Shown: positions 25,644 through 34,241 of the stretch, in pieces
How positions within the stretch are numbered: position 1 is the stretch's first letter
Layout of the letters: each line of letters opens with the position of its first letter
Assembly (NCBI RefSeq): GCF_042651565.1
Contig: NZ_JBHSDF010000003.1
Strand: one strand, 5' to 3'
From: Salinispirillum marinum
Lineage (GTDB): Bacteria; Pseudomonadota; Gammaproteobacteria; Pseudomonadales; Natronospirillaceae
DNA length: 64,000 nucleotides
Translations under genes and position numbers: made by a program
Notes under the pieces: model-generated
The model's input: only the letters and a program-made list of their open reading frames with translations
Told to the model about the DNA's origin: nothing
Database searches by the model: none

Positions 25644-26947
25644 AAGAAATCAAACGCCTCACTGTGAATGCGTGTAACTGGTACACCGGCGGCAACCAAC
25701 ACACTTTTTAAATGGCTAACCATCGCTGGCGGGCCACACATATAGATCTCTCGCTCGGTAAAGTCGGCGCAGTGTTGGCGCAAAAAGGCCGCAGTGAGAG
25801 GCCCCTCTTGCCGATAGTAATGCGGCGTTACCGCTAAACCCGCAACCTTTGCACCTAATTCTACCAACTCATTCAGGTAGTAGGCGCGTTGCTGATCGTT
25901 CGCTAAATAAAACAAATGGGCGTCTATTTCACCTTGGCGATATTGGGCATCGCGTGCGCCACTAACAAAGGGCGTTATGCCTATACCGCCCGCTAACCAT
26001 AGCTGACTGCGTTGCGGTTCTATGCGCTCATAGAAGTCACCGTAGGGGCCTTCAACCATGACGTCTGAACCCACCGCTAACGTCTGAATGGCTGTACTGG
26101 CGTCACCCAAGGCTTTGATGCCCACACGCAGATATTCGTCGTTGGGGGCGGAAGAAATGGTATAAGGATGCTCTTCATTGCGCCCTGCCGTTAAGGCGGG
26201 ATCTAACGGTGTGAAGTACATAAACTGCCCGGCTTCATAAGCCATGGCTTTGCCTTTGGGCCGTAGGCTGATTTCCACCACACCATGCACCAAAGTCTCG
26301 ACTTTCACCACTTCGTAGCGGTAGCGCCCGAGATTGGGCGATAGCACTTTGCGCCACACAATAGCGCCAATGGCACCCACTGCCATAAACCACCAAACCA
26401 CGGTTTCCGCAGCGATGGGAATGGCATGCAGTAAGGCGAATATAACGGCCAGAGCAGAGAACAAATGCAGCGCTTTCCAGCGTTGATAATGCAAGCGGCC
26501 GAAAAAACGGAACGTAGGCCCGAGGAAAATGACCATACACAGTAAAGCGAGCCAACCCGACCAAATAGCCCACTCGGCAAGTGGCGGAAATACTCGCGCA
26601 ATAGCGGCTTCAATGGAGAACGGTAACTGTGCATACGCCAGCAGCGCGACATGGAACAAAACCAATACGAAACCGGCAAAACCAAAGAAGCGGTGCACCA
26701 CCCACAGCCGTGCCAAACCGCCGAACCAGCGGTCATAATGCGGTAAGCGCACACTCATCATGGCGGCCAGCAGCATCATCGCTAAACCAAGAATACCCGT
26801 CAAACGTCCTGTTAATGTTAACCAGCCAATAGCATTGGGTGCAAAACCGGACAACACACGCGGCAAGGCAACCACAACGGGCAGCAGGAGAAATAGCAGC
26901 AGTAAGATATCGCCCGGCTTAAACCGAGCCCGAATCCAAGCAGACAT
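25640..26947 (-). CDS. Ferric-reductase-like membrane flavocytochrome
   Basis: The 435-residue protein has an N-terminal heme-binding membrane domain with about six helices. Heme histidines are likely in VVHRFFGFAGFVLVLFHVALL and in LHLFSALAVIFALLH. A cytoplasmic ferredoxin-reductase-type module follows, with FAD motif HPYTISSAP, NAD(P) motif WLAGGIGITPFVSGARD and C-terminal MCGPPAMV. It should move electrons from NAD(P)H via FAD and two hemes to the periplasm. ATGA overlap with the downstream b5/FMN gene makes that protein the probable acceptor. Confidence 0.88.
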   Translation of the reverse strand: MSAWIRARFKPGDILLLLFLLLPVVVALPRVLSGFAPNAIGWLTLTGRLTGILGLAMMLLAAMMSVRLPHYDRWFGGLARLWVVHRFFGFAGFVLVLFHVALLAYAQLPFSIEAAIARVFPPLAEWAIWSGWLALLCMVIFLGPTFRFFGRLHYQRWKALHLFSALAVIFALLHAIPIAAETVVWWFMAVGAIGAIVWRKVLSPNLGRYRYEVVKVETLVHGVVEISLRPKGKAMAYEAGQFMYFTPLDPALTAGRNEEHPYTISSAPNDEYLRVGIKALGDASTAIQTLAVGSDVMVEGPYGDFYERIEPQRSQLWLAGGIGITPFVSGARDAQYRQGEIDAHLFYLANDQQRAYYLNELVELGAKVAGLAVTPHYYRQEGPLTAAFLRQHCADFTEREIYMCGPPAMVSHLKSVLVAAGVPVTRIHSEAFDFL

Positions 26948-27078
26948 TCAATGGCCTCATCAACCAGTATGTCTAGCTAGATTGGCATGACGCAAAAAAG
27001 AGAACAAGCATAGCCATTGGATATCGGCCGGAGTATTGACGGAGATCAAGGCCGCAAAAGCACGGCCCCATCATTACC

Positions 27079-27423
27079 TTAGGACAACAACATATCGGTT
27101 TTCGCGGCACAAATGAAATCGTTACGATGTAAACCGTTGATCGCATGCGTCCACCAAGTAACGGTCACTTTTCCCCACTCTGTTAGGATGCCGGGATGAT
27201 GCCCTTCTTCCTCGGCCAAAGCGCCTACCTTGTTGGTGAACTCCAACGCCAGGCGAAAATTACGGAAGGTGAATTCCCGCTGCAGTTGCATCACGCCATC
27301 TTGCACAACAGGCGTCCAGTCGGGAATTTGTTTGATCAATTCAGCCAGCTCGGCATCACTGACTTGTGGAGCATCGGCGCGGCAGGCTTCGCAAGCTTGT
27401 GCATGTAATGTTTCCGTGGTCAT
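27079..27423 (-). CDS. phhB: Pterin-4a-carbinolamine dehydratase
   Basis: PhhB dehydrates the 4a-hydroxypterin made by phenylalanine hydroxylase, recycling the cofactor. The 114-residue product has the family core EEEGHHPGILTEWGKVTVTWWTHAINGLHRNDF, whose histidines form the active site. It lies 15 bases after phhA on the same strand, and AGGAG precedes its start. Confidence 0.95.
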   Translation of the reverse strand: MTTETLHAQACEACRADAPQVSDAELAELIKQIPDWTPVVQDGVMQLQREFTFRNFRLALEFTNKVGALAEEEGHHPGILTEWGKVTVTWWTHAINGLHRNDFICAAKTDMLLS

Positions 27424-27438
27424 GTCTATTCTCCTAAC

Positions 27439-28242
27439 TTAACTGGCTTGCGCCGTGCTTTTGGGTGGAAAGGTTGGGGCGAACAGGCCGCGCCGTTTGG
27501 CCTCTGCGACCTGCGCCATGATATCAGTTTGCGCGACGTCAAAGAGGTCATCAATACTGCTCAATAGATAGTAGATAGGCTGCATGATGTCGATACGGTA
27601 CGGCGTCCGCAGCACATCCAACACATTAAACGGCCGCTTCTCCGGCGTGGTGCTGTATGCATATTGTGTTTCTCCCGGTGAAGACAGAATGCCACCACCA
27701 TAGATACGCTGGCCATCCGGCGTATTCAACAGCCCGAACTCCACAGTAAACCAATACAATCTGGCCAGAAACACTCGATCCTCCTTACTCGCCGCCAACC
27801 CCAGCTTGCCATAGGTATGCGTGAACTCGGCAAACGAAGGATGAGTCAACATGGCACAGTGGCCAAAGATCTCATGAAAAATATCGGGCTCTTGCAGGTA
27901 GTCAAACTCATCACGCGAACGAATAAAGGTTGCTACCGGAAACTGCTTATCCGCCAACAACGCAAAAAACTTATCAAAGTTAATCAATGCCGGGACTTCG
28001 GCGCAGCGCCAGCCCGTTGTGGCCTGCAAAACCGCATTGACTTCCGCCAACTGGGGAATGCGGTCTGACGGTAAGTTCAGTCGCTGCAAGCCGGCTAAAT
28101 ACTCCGCGCAGGCTTTACCGTCAATACAGGTCAATTGGCGCGCCATCAAGGCAGCCCAGTTTTCGTTTTCTTCATGACTCCAGGCGATTCGGCCATCGGG
28201 GCCGGACGATCTGGAGAGGTACTTCGTTGTTTTTGTAGTCAT
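27439..28242 (-). CDS. phhA: Phenylalanine 4-monooxygenase
   Basis: PhhA hydroxylates phenylalanine to tyrosine with tetrahydropterin and O2. The 267-residue monodomain enzyme has iron ligands in DIFHEIFGHCAML and the later conserved Glu in RLYWFTVEFGLL. It also has the signature ILSSPGETQYA. ATG 28242 has a GGGAATAGG leader; the frame to 28254 would add four residues without one. A TyrR/PhhR-type box lies ~115 bases upstream, suggesting aromatic-amino-acid control. Confidence 0.95.
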   Translation of the reverse strand: MTTKTTKYLSRSSGPDGRIAWSHEENENWAALMARQLTCIDGKACAEYLAGLQRLNLPSDRIPQLAEVNAVLQATTGWRCAEVPALINFDKFFALLADKQFPVATFIRSRDEFDYLQEPDIFHEIFGHCAMLTHPSFAEFTHTYGKLGLAASKEDRVFLARLYWFTVEFGLLNTPDGQRIYGGGILSSPGETQYAYSTTPEKRPFNVLDVLRTPYRIDIMQPIYYLLSSIDDLFDVAQTDIMAQVAEAKRRGLFAPTFPPKSTAQAS

Positions 28243-28356
28243 ACCTATTCCCATCGAAACGTTGTGTCGGTGATCGAACAGGATTCGTACTCTATATCAG
28301 TGTAGTCGTTAGGTCGTGCTGTTGGAAAACGGTCAATCAAGCAGCAACCTGTAAAA

Positions 28357-28374
28357 TGTAATCTTTTATTTACT
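28357..28374. promoter_or_regulatory. Candidate TyrR/PhhR box
   Basis: TGTAAT-N6-TTTACT differs at two positions from the TyrR-type consensus TGTAAA-N6-TTTACA. It sits between phhA (minus) and recN (plus). PhhR, the Pseudomonas homologue, activates phhAB with phenylalanine. No phhR gene is in the window and I found no clear sigma-54 element for phhA, so this rests on the word and its position. Confidence 0.4.
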
Positions 28375-28491
28375 AACGTATCATTTACGCACTTCTTCTA
28401 GGTAATCGCTTTTTTGTAACTTAATGTGAACTAATGCGGGCTAAAATAGCGCCAAAATCAACGCAGGGTGCACTTTACTTTGGCATTAATA

Positions 28492-28507
28492 CTGTATATT
28501 TTACCAG
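28492..28507 (+). promoter_or_regulatory. LexA (SOS) box of recN
   Basis: CTG-N10-CAG within TACTGTATATTTTACCAGTA matches the canonical gammaproteobacterial LexA operator (CTGT and CAG halves, AT-rich centre). It ends 30 bases before the recN start. recN is a standard SOS gene. Confidence 0.88.
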
Positions 28508-28537
28508 TATTATTGCTGGGTACGACGGGGACATCTT

Positions 28538-30214
28538 ATGCTTTGCCATCTTCACATACGTAATTTCATCATCGCCGGCGACATTGAATTGGATGTACAG
28601 CAAGGGCTTACCGTTCTCTCTGGTGAAACCGGCGCGGGAAAATCGATCATACTCGATGCTCTATTCTTGTTGGCCGGAGGCCGTGCCGATTCCAGCCAAG
28701 TACGACATGGCGAAGAAAAGGCGGAATTGTCTGCGACCTTCCTCGTCACAGAACACTCCCCGTCCGGGCGCTGGCTACACGACCAAGAGCTCTGGCAAGA
28801 TGGCGAATGCATAGTGCGCCGGGTGATTACTGCCGATGGTCGCTCGCGGGCATTTATTAATGCCACGGCTGTACCCGTTACCAAGCTGAAAGAATTTGGC
28901 GACCTCGTTCTGCATATCCATGCACAACATGAGCATCAACGTCTGATGCGCTCCGAGGAGCACATTGGCATTCTGGATCGTTTCGCACAAACGCATGCCG
29001 AGGTAAAAAATGTGCGCCAGCTTTATCGGGAATGGAAGACCATAGAGCGGCGGGTACAAGAGCTTCAGGCGTCGGCCGATAAAGACAACGCTGAACATCA
29101 ATTAATGACCTATCAGTTGGAAGAACTTAGAGCGCTGGGTTTAAGCGACGACGAGCTGGAAGAATTGGAGCAAGAGCATCAAGCCTTGAGCCATGCTGAA
29201 GAGATGTTGCTGTCCGCCAGCCAAGTGTCTGCACGGCTGAACTCGGAAGACAGCGACGCCGACGTTCTCAGCGAGCTTCGCCAAGCCATTCATCAATTGG
29301 AACCGCAAGCGAATCTTCACCCTGCATTAACGGGGGCATTAAGCCTATTAAATGAAGCGCACATTGCCTTACAAGAAGCGGCAACGGACTTACAGCGTTT
29401 TGCGAGTGATTTTGAGTGGGACCCCGAGCGCTTTAGTACACTGGATGCACGCCTCAGCAGTGTGTACGATATCGCGCGCAAACATCAGTGCCGCCCCGAA
29501 GCGTTACCCGCCCTACAACGTGAATTGGAAGCAAAAGCAGAACATTTTGCCGCGCACAGCGAAGAACTCGATGCATTGTTGGAACAGCTTACGGTGGCCC
29601 AAGACCATTATGAAACAGCAGCACAGGCTCTTTCTACCCTCCGCCAAGCGCGCGCGCCTGAGCTGGCAGAGGCACTGGCCCTGCAACTGCATAAATTAAA
29701 CATGCCACATGCCACCTTGATGTGCCATGTCGCGGCCCATCCCGAGCGGCCCAGTGCTAACGGCATAGATGACGTTGAGTTGCGGTTGTCGGCCAACCCA
29801 GGGCAGCCCGTACAACCGCTACACAAGGCAGCCTCGGGCGGCGAACTATCACGTATCGCTTTGGCCATTCAGGTACTGGCACAGCATAGCCAGCAGGCCG
29901 CAACGCTATTTTTCGACGAGGTGGATGTGGGGATTTCCGGAGCCACGGCAGAAGAAGTAGGGCGTTTGATTCGACAACTCAGTCAACACAGCCAAATTTT
30001 GTGCATCACCCACTTGCCACAGGTTGCTTCCTTTGGTCATCACCATTGGCTGATCGAAAAGCATGTCGTTGATGGGCAAACGTTATCGCAAGTGGTCGAT
30101 TTGGACGCCGAAGCGAGAACACAAGAGGTAGCACGTTTGATTTCCGGCGTCCGCGTGACCGATGCAACCTTGATGCACGCGCGGGACTTACTGGCTGCGC
30201 CATTAATGCATTAA
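28538..30214 (+). CDS. recN: DNA repair protein RecN
   Basis: RecN is an SMC-like ATPase that helps join broken DNA ends in recombination repair. The 558-residue protein has Walker A GETGAGKS at 29-36, a coiled-coil middle (~150-370), the ABC signature ASGGELSRIALAIQ and Walker B TLFFDEVDVGISG. It is damage-inducible by the LexA box just upstream. It converges on fur. Confidence 0.96.
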   Translation: MLCHLHIRNFIIAGDIELDVQQGLTVLSGETGAGKSIILDALFLLAGGRADSSQVRHGEEKAELSATFLVTEHSPSGRWLHDQELWQDGECIVRRVITADGRSRAFINATAVPVTKLKEFGDLVLHIHAQHEHQRLMRSEEHIGILDRFAQTHAEVKNVRQLYREWKTIERRVQELQASADKDNAEHQLMTYQLEELRALGLSDDELEELEQEHQALSHAEEMLLSASQVSARLNSEDSDADVLSELRQAIHQLEPQANLHPALTGALSLLNEAHIALQEAATDLQRFASDFEWDPERFSTLDARLSSVYDIARKHQCRPEALPALQRELEAKAEHFAAHSEELDALLEQLTVAQDHYETAAQALSTLRQARAPELAEALALQLHKLNMPHATLMCHVAAHPERPSANGIDDVELRLSANPGQPVQPLHKAASGGELSRIALAIQVLAQHSQQAATLFFDEVDVGISGATAEEVGRLIRQLSQHSQILCITHLPQVASFGHHHWLIEKHVVDGQTLSQVVDLDAEARTQEVARLISGVRVTDATLMHARDLLAAPLMH

Positions 30215-30240
30215 TGTCGACGCCTGTCATAAATACCTGA

Positions 30241-30272
30241 GTTACCGCCCGACAAGGTTGTTAAGCGGTAAC
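30241..30272. terminator. Perfect 8-bp inverted repeat between recN and fur
   Basis: GTTACCGC (30241-30248) and GCGGTAAC (30265-30272) flank a 16-base spacer in the convergent gap. It could slow both transcripts. There is no T-tract on either side. Confidence 0.35.
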
Positions 30273-30282
30273 GTTAGGCAGC

Positions 30283-30684
30283 CTATTTCTTAGGCTTCAC
30301 ATAGAGCACCAATTTGTGATCGACCAGCTCAAAACCATGCTCATCGGCAATTTGCTGCTGCCGCTTTTCGATCACTTCATCAATGAATTCAACCACTTTT
30401 CCGGTTTCCATATTAACCATATGGTCGTGGTGGTCGCCATCATCCAACTCAAACAGCGCGTGACCACCATCAAAATTGTGTCGCACCACCAATCCAGCCG
30501 ATTCAAACTGAGTTAGTACGCGATACACCGTGGCCAGACCAATGTCTTCGCCCGCATCTATGAGCTGACGATAGACGTCTTCCGCACTCATGTGGCGTGG
30601 GTCTGCCGTTTCCAGCATTTGTAATATTTTTAAGCGCGGCAAAGTGACCTTTAAACCCGCTTTCTTCAGTTCAGCGTTACTCAC
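30283..30684 (-). CDS. fur: Ferric uptake regulator
   Basis: Fur is the Fe(II)-dependent repressor of iron-uptake genes. The 133-residue product has the winged-helix DNA-binding half (TLPRLKILQMLE, GLATVYRVLTQFESAGLV). The metal-binding half has HALFELDDGDHHDHMVNMETGKVVEF. It lacks the CxxC zinc pair of E. coli Fur, as in Pseudomonas Fur. It follows rnfH by 50 bases on the same strand and may share its transcript. Confidence 0.95.
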   Translation of the reverse strand: MSNAELKKAGLKVTLPRLKILQMLETADPRHMSAEDVYRQLIDAGEDIGLATVYRVLTQFESAGLVVRHNFDGGHALFELDDGDHHDHMVNMETGKVVEFIDEVIEKRQQQIADEHGFELVDHKLVLYVKPKK

Positions 30685-30733
30685 TGGGTATCCTCAATTC
30701 ATGAATGATGAACCGCCGGAGCGCTTCATAAAC

Positions 30734-31024
30734 TTACTTACTGGCACGAGCTGCTCGATTTGCCCGCGCCTGTTTCGGGTCAATCAGGAGCGGTCGATAT
30801 ATCTCAATGCGCTCACCATCTTTCACGACCGCTGTTTCCGGGTTAGCCACCTTTTTGCCGAACACACCCAATGGTGCTTCCATTATAGCCTCGTCTGGAA
30901 ACTCTTCTTGAATCCGGCTTAACTGTACGGCCTGCCGATACGTTGTACCTTCAGAAACGCAGACAGACAAGATTTTCTGCTTTTCAGGCAGAGCATAAGC
31001 CACTTCTATACGCAAATCAGCCAT
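30734..31024 (-). CDS. rnfH: RnfH-family ubiquitin-like protein
   Basis: The 96-residue protein of the RnfH/UPF0125 family has a ubiquitin-like beta-grasp fold and unknown role. Evidence is the start MADLRIEVAYALPEKQKIL and the tail GERIEIYRPLLIDPKQARANRAAR. The start codon at 31024 lies inside the end of ratA (8-base overlap), the order seen in many gammaproteobacteria. Confidence 0.92.
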   Translation of the reverse strand: MADLRIEVAYALPEKQKILSVCVSEGTTYRQAVQLSRIQEEFPDEAIMEAPLGVFGKKVANPETAVVKDGERIEIYRPLLIDPKQARANRAARASK

Positions 31025-31442
31025 AGACACTGTGCGCTCTCCGACAAAAACGATCCACCAAACGATCCGCCATTTTGCCCACCACGGGTTCAAGCAACAG
31101 CTTGAGGGCAAAACCACGGACCTCGAAATCCAATTCAAACCGGATTTCAGATTGTTCACCTATGGCATCAAAGTGCCACTCGCCTTGCAAATGCTTGAAT
31201 GGGCCACGCACCAATTCCATGCTCATCCAGGATGGTTCATGCAAGCGGTTCCGCGTAGAAAAGCGCTCTTTAACTGGCCCTTTACTCACCTCCAACTCAG
31301 CCGCCACCACCTCGGCGGTCTTTTCCAAAATACGTACCGCAGAGATTTCAGGCAAAAACTCCGGATAGCGCTCAATATCCTGCACCAAAGCAAACATTTG
31401 ATGCGCCGAATAAGGTACTGTCGCCCGACGGGCAATCTTCAT
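31017..31442 (-). CDS. ratA: RatA-type START-fold protein (coenzyme Q-binding family)
   Basis: The 141-residue protein of the Coq10/RatA family begins MKIARRATVPYSAHQMFALV and contains DIERYPEFLPEISAVRI. RatA is reported in E. coli as the toxin half of ratAB, inhibiting 70S assembly; the family also includes quinone-binding Coq10. The 31442 start overlaps the stop of the NSS transporter gene as ATGA, and its end overlaps rnfH. Confidence 0.9.
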   Translation of the reverse strand: MKIARRATVPYSAHQMFALVQDIERYPEFLPEISAVRILEKTAEVVAAELEVSKGPVKERFSTRNRLHEPSWMSMELVRGPFKHLQGEWHFDAIGEQSEIRFELDFEVRGFALKLLLEPVVGKMADRLVDRFCRRAHSVYG

Positions 31443-32887
31443 AGTAAATTCCAAAACATGGCTTTTAAACGTGCCCACAGCAGCAATAACAGCATCATAC
31501 TGGCCAGTATCGCGCCCTGCAGCCACCCGCTGACCGACCACTCTGCCCCCACCTGCACCACCAGCAGCAAGACCAATGCAACCGTGGTGAGGAATTTTAA
31601 CGCAAATCGCCACACGGCGTAACGGTACTCATACAATGGCCGCAGTTCGTCAATAACCAAATGATTCGGCAGCACCCATCCGACGAAGATGGCGGTGAGG
31701 AACGCAATAATTGGCAACAAAACCGTGCCGGGCAATACAGAAAGCCATTCAAACACGGTAGCACCATAGAATCGGACTTCCCGCCATCGATTGAACGACA
31801 ATAAAACACCCACGCCACCTACCCAGAGGATGAACCCCGCAACCCCCGCAGCAAAACCACGACGTAGGGAAAAACGTTCATGCAGCCAGATCACCAAGCC
31901 TTTCACAAGAAACAGTCCAGTCGACAGCCCACTCAGCAATAGCACACCAAAGAAAATCATCAACCACGTATTGGCCTCTGCTAATCCGGATTGGACCACC
32001 GCCGCAGGTAGCGTAATAAACAATAGGGTCAAGGCATCCGTACCGACTTCTGGGGTCACAAAGGCAAATACGGCGCCGGCAAAAAACACCGACCAACATA
32101 CATCCACCAATACAATCCATGTCGCTGTTCCACTGACGGAAGTCCGGGCATCCATATGCACACCCAGCAAAACACTGATACCTAGACCGACCCCTAAACT
32201 GTAAAATGACAGCGCCACAGCGGAACTCCACATTGCCCACGTTAGCCCATCGGAGCGCACCGACAACACATGCTGCAGTCCATCCCACCATCGCAATGTT
32301 CCAATGGCCTGCAGACTCAATATAGCGACGCCCAGCAACAGCAATAAAGCCATGGTTGCAACAGGGACTAAAATACCTCTGGCCGATGGCAGCGCTAATA
32401 AAAGCACAACGACGACACATAGAATGGAATGCAAGATAATCAATTTAACCGGGTCAGCCAGTAATTCGGCCAACACAAAACGCAAACCCAACTCGTTATC
32501 CGGCAACTGCTGCGTCCACACCAACCAAGCGTAATCCAAGGCCCAACTGGCAAAAGCGAGATAGTAAGTAGCAATGGCCATTCCGGTCACCACGATGACT
32601 ACGCCAAGATAACGCCATTGTCGTGATACAAAGGCCTCAGCAGCCAGTTGATTAATGCTCAAGGGAGCGCTTTGCCGTCCACGCCGTCCCATAAGCAACT
32701 CACTGACCAAAATAGGCAAGGCGATAAACAGGTGCGCTAATAAATACGCACCTAAAAATGCACCACCAAATTGACTGAACGCCATCGGCAAGCTGAACAC
32801 ATTCGTCAAACTGATCACTGCCCCGGCACAGGCTAAACGAAACAACCAGGGGTGATGCCAGAATCGATGGGTTTGCACTGTTGTCAT
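31439..32887 (-). CDS. Sodium-dependent neurotransmitter-symporter family (NSS) transporter
   Basis: The 482-residue membrane protein has about twelve helices. It carries the NSS-type N-terminal region SLTNVFSLPMAFSQFGGAFL and later FFAGAVFAFVTPEVGTDALTLLFITLP. Members import amino acids or related solutes with Na+. The N-terminal motif is less canonical than in LeuT-like members (no GNIWRFPY), so the substrate is uncertain. I chose ATG 32887; a GTG at 32920 would add eleven residues. It leads the operon NSS-ratA-rnfH, possibly with fur. Confidence 0.82.
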   Translation of the reverse strand: MTTVQTHRFWHHPWLFRLACAGAVISLTNVFSLPMAFSQFGGAFLGAYLLAHLFIALPILVSELLMGRRGRQSAPLSINQLAAEAFVSRQWRYLGVVIVVTGMAIATYYLAFASWALDYAWLVWTQQLPDNELGLRFVLAELLADPVKLIILHSILCVVVVLLLALPSARGILVPVATMALLLLLGVAILSLQAIGTLRWWDGLQHVLSVRSDGLTWAMWSSAVALSFYSLGVGLGISVLLGVHMDARTSVSGTATWIVLVDVCWSVFFAGAVFAFVTPEVGTDALTLLFITLPAAVVQSGLAEANTWLMIFFGVLLLSGLSTGLFLVKGLVIWLHERFSLRRGFAAGVAGFILWVGGVGVLLSFNRWREVRFYGATVFEWLSVLPGTVLLPIIAFLTAIFVGWVLPNHLVIDELRPLYEYRYAVWRFALKFLTTVALVLLLVVQVGAEWSVSGWLQGAILASMMLLLLLWARLKAMFWNLL

Positions 32888-32934
32888 AGGAAAATCCGTA
32901 GCTTTATCAAGCACAACCACTATAATGGCGCGCT

Positions 32935-33408
32935 ATGGCGAAAAACAAGACTCCTTCTACGACGATCGCGCAGAACAAAAAAGCGCTGCACGACTATCAC
33001 ATCATTGACACCTATGAAGCAGGTATTGCCCTAGCAGGCTGGGAAGTAAAATCCCTTCGTGCGGGTAAAGTGCAACTGCGAGATTGCTATGTCATTTTCA
33101 AAGGCAACGAGGCCTGGCTTTTGGGCGCATTGATTTCACCGCTGCTCAGTGCCTCCAGCCATGTGATACCTGACCCAACAGCAACGCGCAAGCTCCTGCT
33201 GAAGCGGCGTGAAATCGACACTCTGGCGCGCGCTTCGGAACAGGATGGCTACACGGTTGTGGCACTTTCTATGTATTGGAAAAATCAGTTTGCTAAAGTC
33301 AAACTGGCTCTGGTGAAAGGGAAGCAAACGCATGACAAGCGTGCCACCATGAAAGACCGCGACTGGAACCGACAGAAAGAACGACTGATGAAGCATCGCG
33401 TCAGCTAA
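32935..33408 (+). CDS. smpB: tmRNA-binding protein SmpB
   Basis: SmpB binds tmRNA and enters stalled ribosomes to start trans-translation. The 157-residue product has NKKALHDYHIIDTYEAGIAL, GWEVKSLRAGKVQLRDCYV and the C-terminal tail KGKQTHDKRATMKDRDWNRQ that mimics mRNA in the decoding site. The tmRNA gene is ~100 bases downstream on the same strand. Confidence 0.97.
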   Translation: MAKNKTPSTTIAQNKKALHDYHIIDTYEAGIALAGWEVKSLRAGKVQLRDCYVIFKGNEAWLLGALISPLLSASSHVIPDPTATRKLLLKRREIDTLARASEQDGYTVVALSMYWKNQFAKVKLALVKGKQTHDKRATMKDRDWNRQKERLMKHRVS

Positions 33409-33509
33409 CCTCTTGACGATTAATTTCTTCTAGCCACGTAGGCATGTCGTTCACGCGCATGCTATACTCGCAACACTATTAAGCAGTGGTGGTCTGTTTA
33501 ACCGATTTC

Positions 33510-33882
33510 GGGGACGAAACGGATTCGACGGGGATTACAAAGCTTAAGGTGCATGTCGTGATGGCAACGAATCACGTAAATCGAAAGTTGCAAAAAGATA
33601 ATCGCAAACGACGATAACTTTGGCGCAGAAATGCGCCTGGCCGCTTAATTAAATAGCAGCCGCCGAACGCTAGCTGGGCCTAAACGGTTAGCAACTCGGT
33701 CAAATTAGCTAGGATCGCAGCAAAGGTTTTCTGGGCCAGCGCTGTTAAATCTAATTCCAGGACAGCCAGCACATCAGCTTGCCCTTTGGCGGTTGTGCGG
33801 TTAAATAAATGAAGAGGCTAAGCATGTAGTACCGAAAGTAGAGGGTTCGCGGACGCGGGTTCGACTCCCGCCGTCTCCACCA
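33510..33882 (+). ncRNA. ssrA: tmRNA (SsrA), one-piece form
   Basis: tmRNA rescues stalled ribosomes and tags the nascent chain for proteolysis. The 5' GGGGACG pairs with CGTCTCC before the 3' ACCA, and the T-arm is GGTTCGACTCC. The tag frame opens at GCA 33604 and closes with TAA 33646-33648. It encodes ANDDNFGAEMRLAA, 14 residues instead of the 10 (ANDENYALAA) of E. coli. The resume word and the LAA end are conserved. A TATACT -10 lies at 33463-33468. Confidence 0.95.
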
Positions 33883-33889
33883 ACTCTAA

Positions 33890-33919
33890 AAGGCGAACTG
33901 GCAACAGTTCGCCTTTTTA
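33890..33919 (+). terminator. Rho-independent terminator of ssrA
   Basis: AGGCGAACTG and CAGTTCGCCT pair perfectly around GCAA and run into TTTTATT. Confidence 0.92.
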
Positions 33920-33924
33920 TTGCC

Positions 33925-34227
33925 TCATGCATCGCCTTCAATCTGCGGCCATAACACAATCGACCGATACAACAACCACCCGCCCCACGATGTAATCAAC
34001 AATGCAGCCAACAGCATCATCGTATTGCCAAAGGGCAACACCAATATTGCCACACCCCAAAACACCCAACTCCACCAGAACATCTGCTTCCCCGCGCGCG
34101 CCACGGGATGCCCGGTACGCCACGACAACCACAAAGCCAGCAGTCCACCTGGAATCCAAAGCACCAGCGTAAATACCCCCAGAAAAAACAGGGCCAACAT
34201 GGTCTGCAGCTGTCGTTGAAGCGTCAT
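33925..34227 (-). CDS. Small inner-membrane protein of unknown function
   Basis: The 100-residue protein has three predicted membrane segments (near 9-29, 46-63, 67-88) separated by a positively charged loop (SWRTGHPVARAGKQ). No family is recognised. It is the last of three small same-strand envelope genes between tmRNA and glgC; the gap to the next is only 14 bases, so they may form an operon. Confidence 0.7.
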   Translation of the reverse strand: MTLQRQLQTMLALFFLGVFTLVLWIPGGLLALWLSWRTGHPVARAGKQMFWWSWVFWGVAILVLPFGNTMMLLAALLITSWGGWLLYRSIVLWPQIEGDA

Positions 34228-34241
34228 TTCGAACCTTTTGA

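Noticed and set aside
28255..28330. Sigma-54 promoter for phhA
   Set aside because: No GG-N10-GC element with TTGC was found in the phhA orientation.
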